From assembly GCF_900108475.1 (NCBI RefSeq), contig NZ_FNWO01000003.1:272935-336934 (forward strand): DNA of 64,000 nucleotides, given 5' to 3'. This document shows positions 63,255 to 64,000 of the stretch, piece after piece. The DNA comes from Magnetospirillum fulvum (GTDB taxonomy: Bacteria; Pseudomonadota; Alphaproteobacteria; Rhodospirillales; Magnetospirillaceae). The notes below the pieces were generated by a model, which worked only from the letters and a program-made list of their open reading frames with translations, was not told where the DNA came from and made no database searches. The position numbers and the translations under genes were made by a program. Numbering within the stretch: position 1 is the stretch's first letter; each line of letters opens with the position of its first letter.

Positions 63255-64000
63255 ACTAGGGCGTGGACTCATTAAGGGCGACACCAGAGTCGGCAGGCAA
63301 TGATTTTGACGGCGGCGATGAAGTTGCGCTGGTCCTTGTCGTACCGAGTGGCGGTCCCCCTGAACTGCTTGATACTGTTGAAGAAGCGTTCGACGAGGTT
63401 GCGTTGTCGGTAGACCCAGGACGAGAAGACGAAGGAGCCCTTGCGGTTGGACCGGGGCGGGATGTTGGCCCAGGCGGTCCTGTCGGTGGCCAAGGCGCGA
63501 ATGGCGTTGCTGTCGTAGCCCTTATCGGCGAGGAGAATCGCGCCGTCGCTCAGCCTCTCCAGCAGGCTTTCGGCTTCGACGCTGTCGTGGACCTGACCGC
63601 CGGTCAGCCGGACATCGATCAGACGGCCGTCTGCATCGACGAGCGCGTGGATCTTGCTGGTGAGGCCCCCACGGGAACGTCCCATGCCACCATCGTCGAG
63701 ATCCCCCTTTTTCCCGTGGCTCCATGCTGGTGAACGCGGACACAAGTCGAGTCGATCATAACGATGTCGCCGTCATAGGCTTTTGAAACGTCTTCCAAAA
63801 GCCGGTCCCACACCCCCGCCTTCCGCCAGCGGACGAAGCGGTTGTAGCAGGTCGTCGCTGGTCCGTACCGTTCGGGGATTTCCGCCCATGGCGATCCGGT
63901 TCGGAACCGCCACAGGATACCGTTCAGAACCTTCCGGTCATCCACACGCGGCACACCCCGCGGCTTGTTCGGTAACAGGGGCTGGATGATCGACCATTCG
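63255..64000 (-). mobile_element. IS5-family insertion sequence, truncated by the window end
   Basis: Two overlapping transposase frames fill this stretch, and non-coding sequence around 63255-63271 is probably the inner end of the terminal inverted repeat. The other end lies beyond base 64000, so the exact ends and target duplication cannot be given. Confidence 0.75.
63272..64000 (-). CDS. IS5-family transposase made by -1 frameshifting (5' end outside window)
   Basis: The upstream frame (to 63619) runs WSIIQPLLPNKPRGVPRVDD ... AEIPERYGPATTCYNRFVRW ... IVMIDSTCVRVHQHGATGK, including the first DDE Asp. The second frame (63745-63272) carries GRSRGGLTSKIHALVDADGR, LADKGYDSNAIRAL (second Asp) and YRQRNLVERFFNSIKQFRG (the Y-2-R-3-E signature). 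They overlap, and GGGAAAAAGGGG (around 63703-63715) is a classic slippery site for a -1 shift from AAA to AAG. The start codon is past the window edge. Confidence 0.88.

Overview
The window is GC-rich chromosomal DNA of an alphaproteobacterium. A complete Fe-only nitrogenase operon (anfHDGK) with its activator, a dinitrogenase-reductase ADP-ribosyltransferase (DraT), methylmalonyl-CoA mutase, ParE and HPt/response-regulator/GGDEF-EAL proteins all point to a diazotroph, most likely of the Rhodospirillales (Rhodospirillum/Phaeospirillum/Magnetospirillum type). The genus is an inference from gene content and protein wording, not from a search.

Region 1 (1-3444) holds the 3' end of glnA with its terminator, a small orphan gene, a vapBC toxin-antitoxin pair with its operator, and an enoyl-CoA hydratase family gene. 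Region 2 (3820-12276) is the most unusual chromosomal block. Five small exported proteins, several sharing a short Asn/Gly/Val-rich repeat, are encoded with a DUF4384-type lipoprotein, an OmpA-domain protein, a caspase-like (C14) protease and a CsgG/HfaB-like lipoprotein carrying an SH3 domain. A convergent set of two more OmpA-domain lipoproteins and a glycine-zipper lipoprotein faces it across a strong hairpin. I read this as a curli/holdfast-like cell-surface export system that I cannot match to a named one.

Region 3 (12552-32601) is mostly housekeeping: acyl-CoA thioesterase, parE, an AT-rich orphan with a HEPN-like motif, a broken antitoxin gene, mutB-mutA, NAD(P)HX repair (nnrE-nnrD fusion), dadA, a bestrophin-like channel, tRNA-Val(CAC), a REC-PAS-PAS-GGDEF-EAL protein, a CheY-like protein, a phosphoglycolate-phosphatase-like protein fused to an HPt-like domain, then glmU and glmS. 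Region 4 (32619-43303) is the Fe-only nitrogenase locus: AnfA divergent from anfHDGK, an AnfO-like protein, a gamma-glutamylcyclotransferase-fold protein, a flavin split-barrel protein, and facing them draT, an HD-domain hydrolase gene and a 38-aa membrane peptide. A near-perfect sigma-54 promoter and four copies of a 10-bp motif precede anfH.

Region 5 (43464-61433) is a tRNA-Thr(CGT) integration hotspot. A 51-bp perfect repeat of the tRNA 3' half brackets a 16.2-kb element (43490-59723) with a P4-type integrase, AlpA-like regulator, iteron-controlled Rep_3 initiator, replication-relaxation-like and FtsK/TraD-like ATPase genes, a serine recombinase, a PIN toxin module and AT-rich cargo (a SIR2-domain protein, an orphan, and an O-methyltransferase plus KaiC-like ATPase pair). 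Beyond the right repeat lies the remnant of a second, related element that shares the AlpA-to-Rep backbone but has different cargo and no visible integrase. Several backbone genes carry single in-frame TGA codons, one of them at the same codon in both elements. The last 2.5 kb holds a HigBA remnant, a glycine-zipper membrane protein, a SemiSWEET-like transporter and an IS5-type insertion sequence running off the window.
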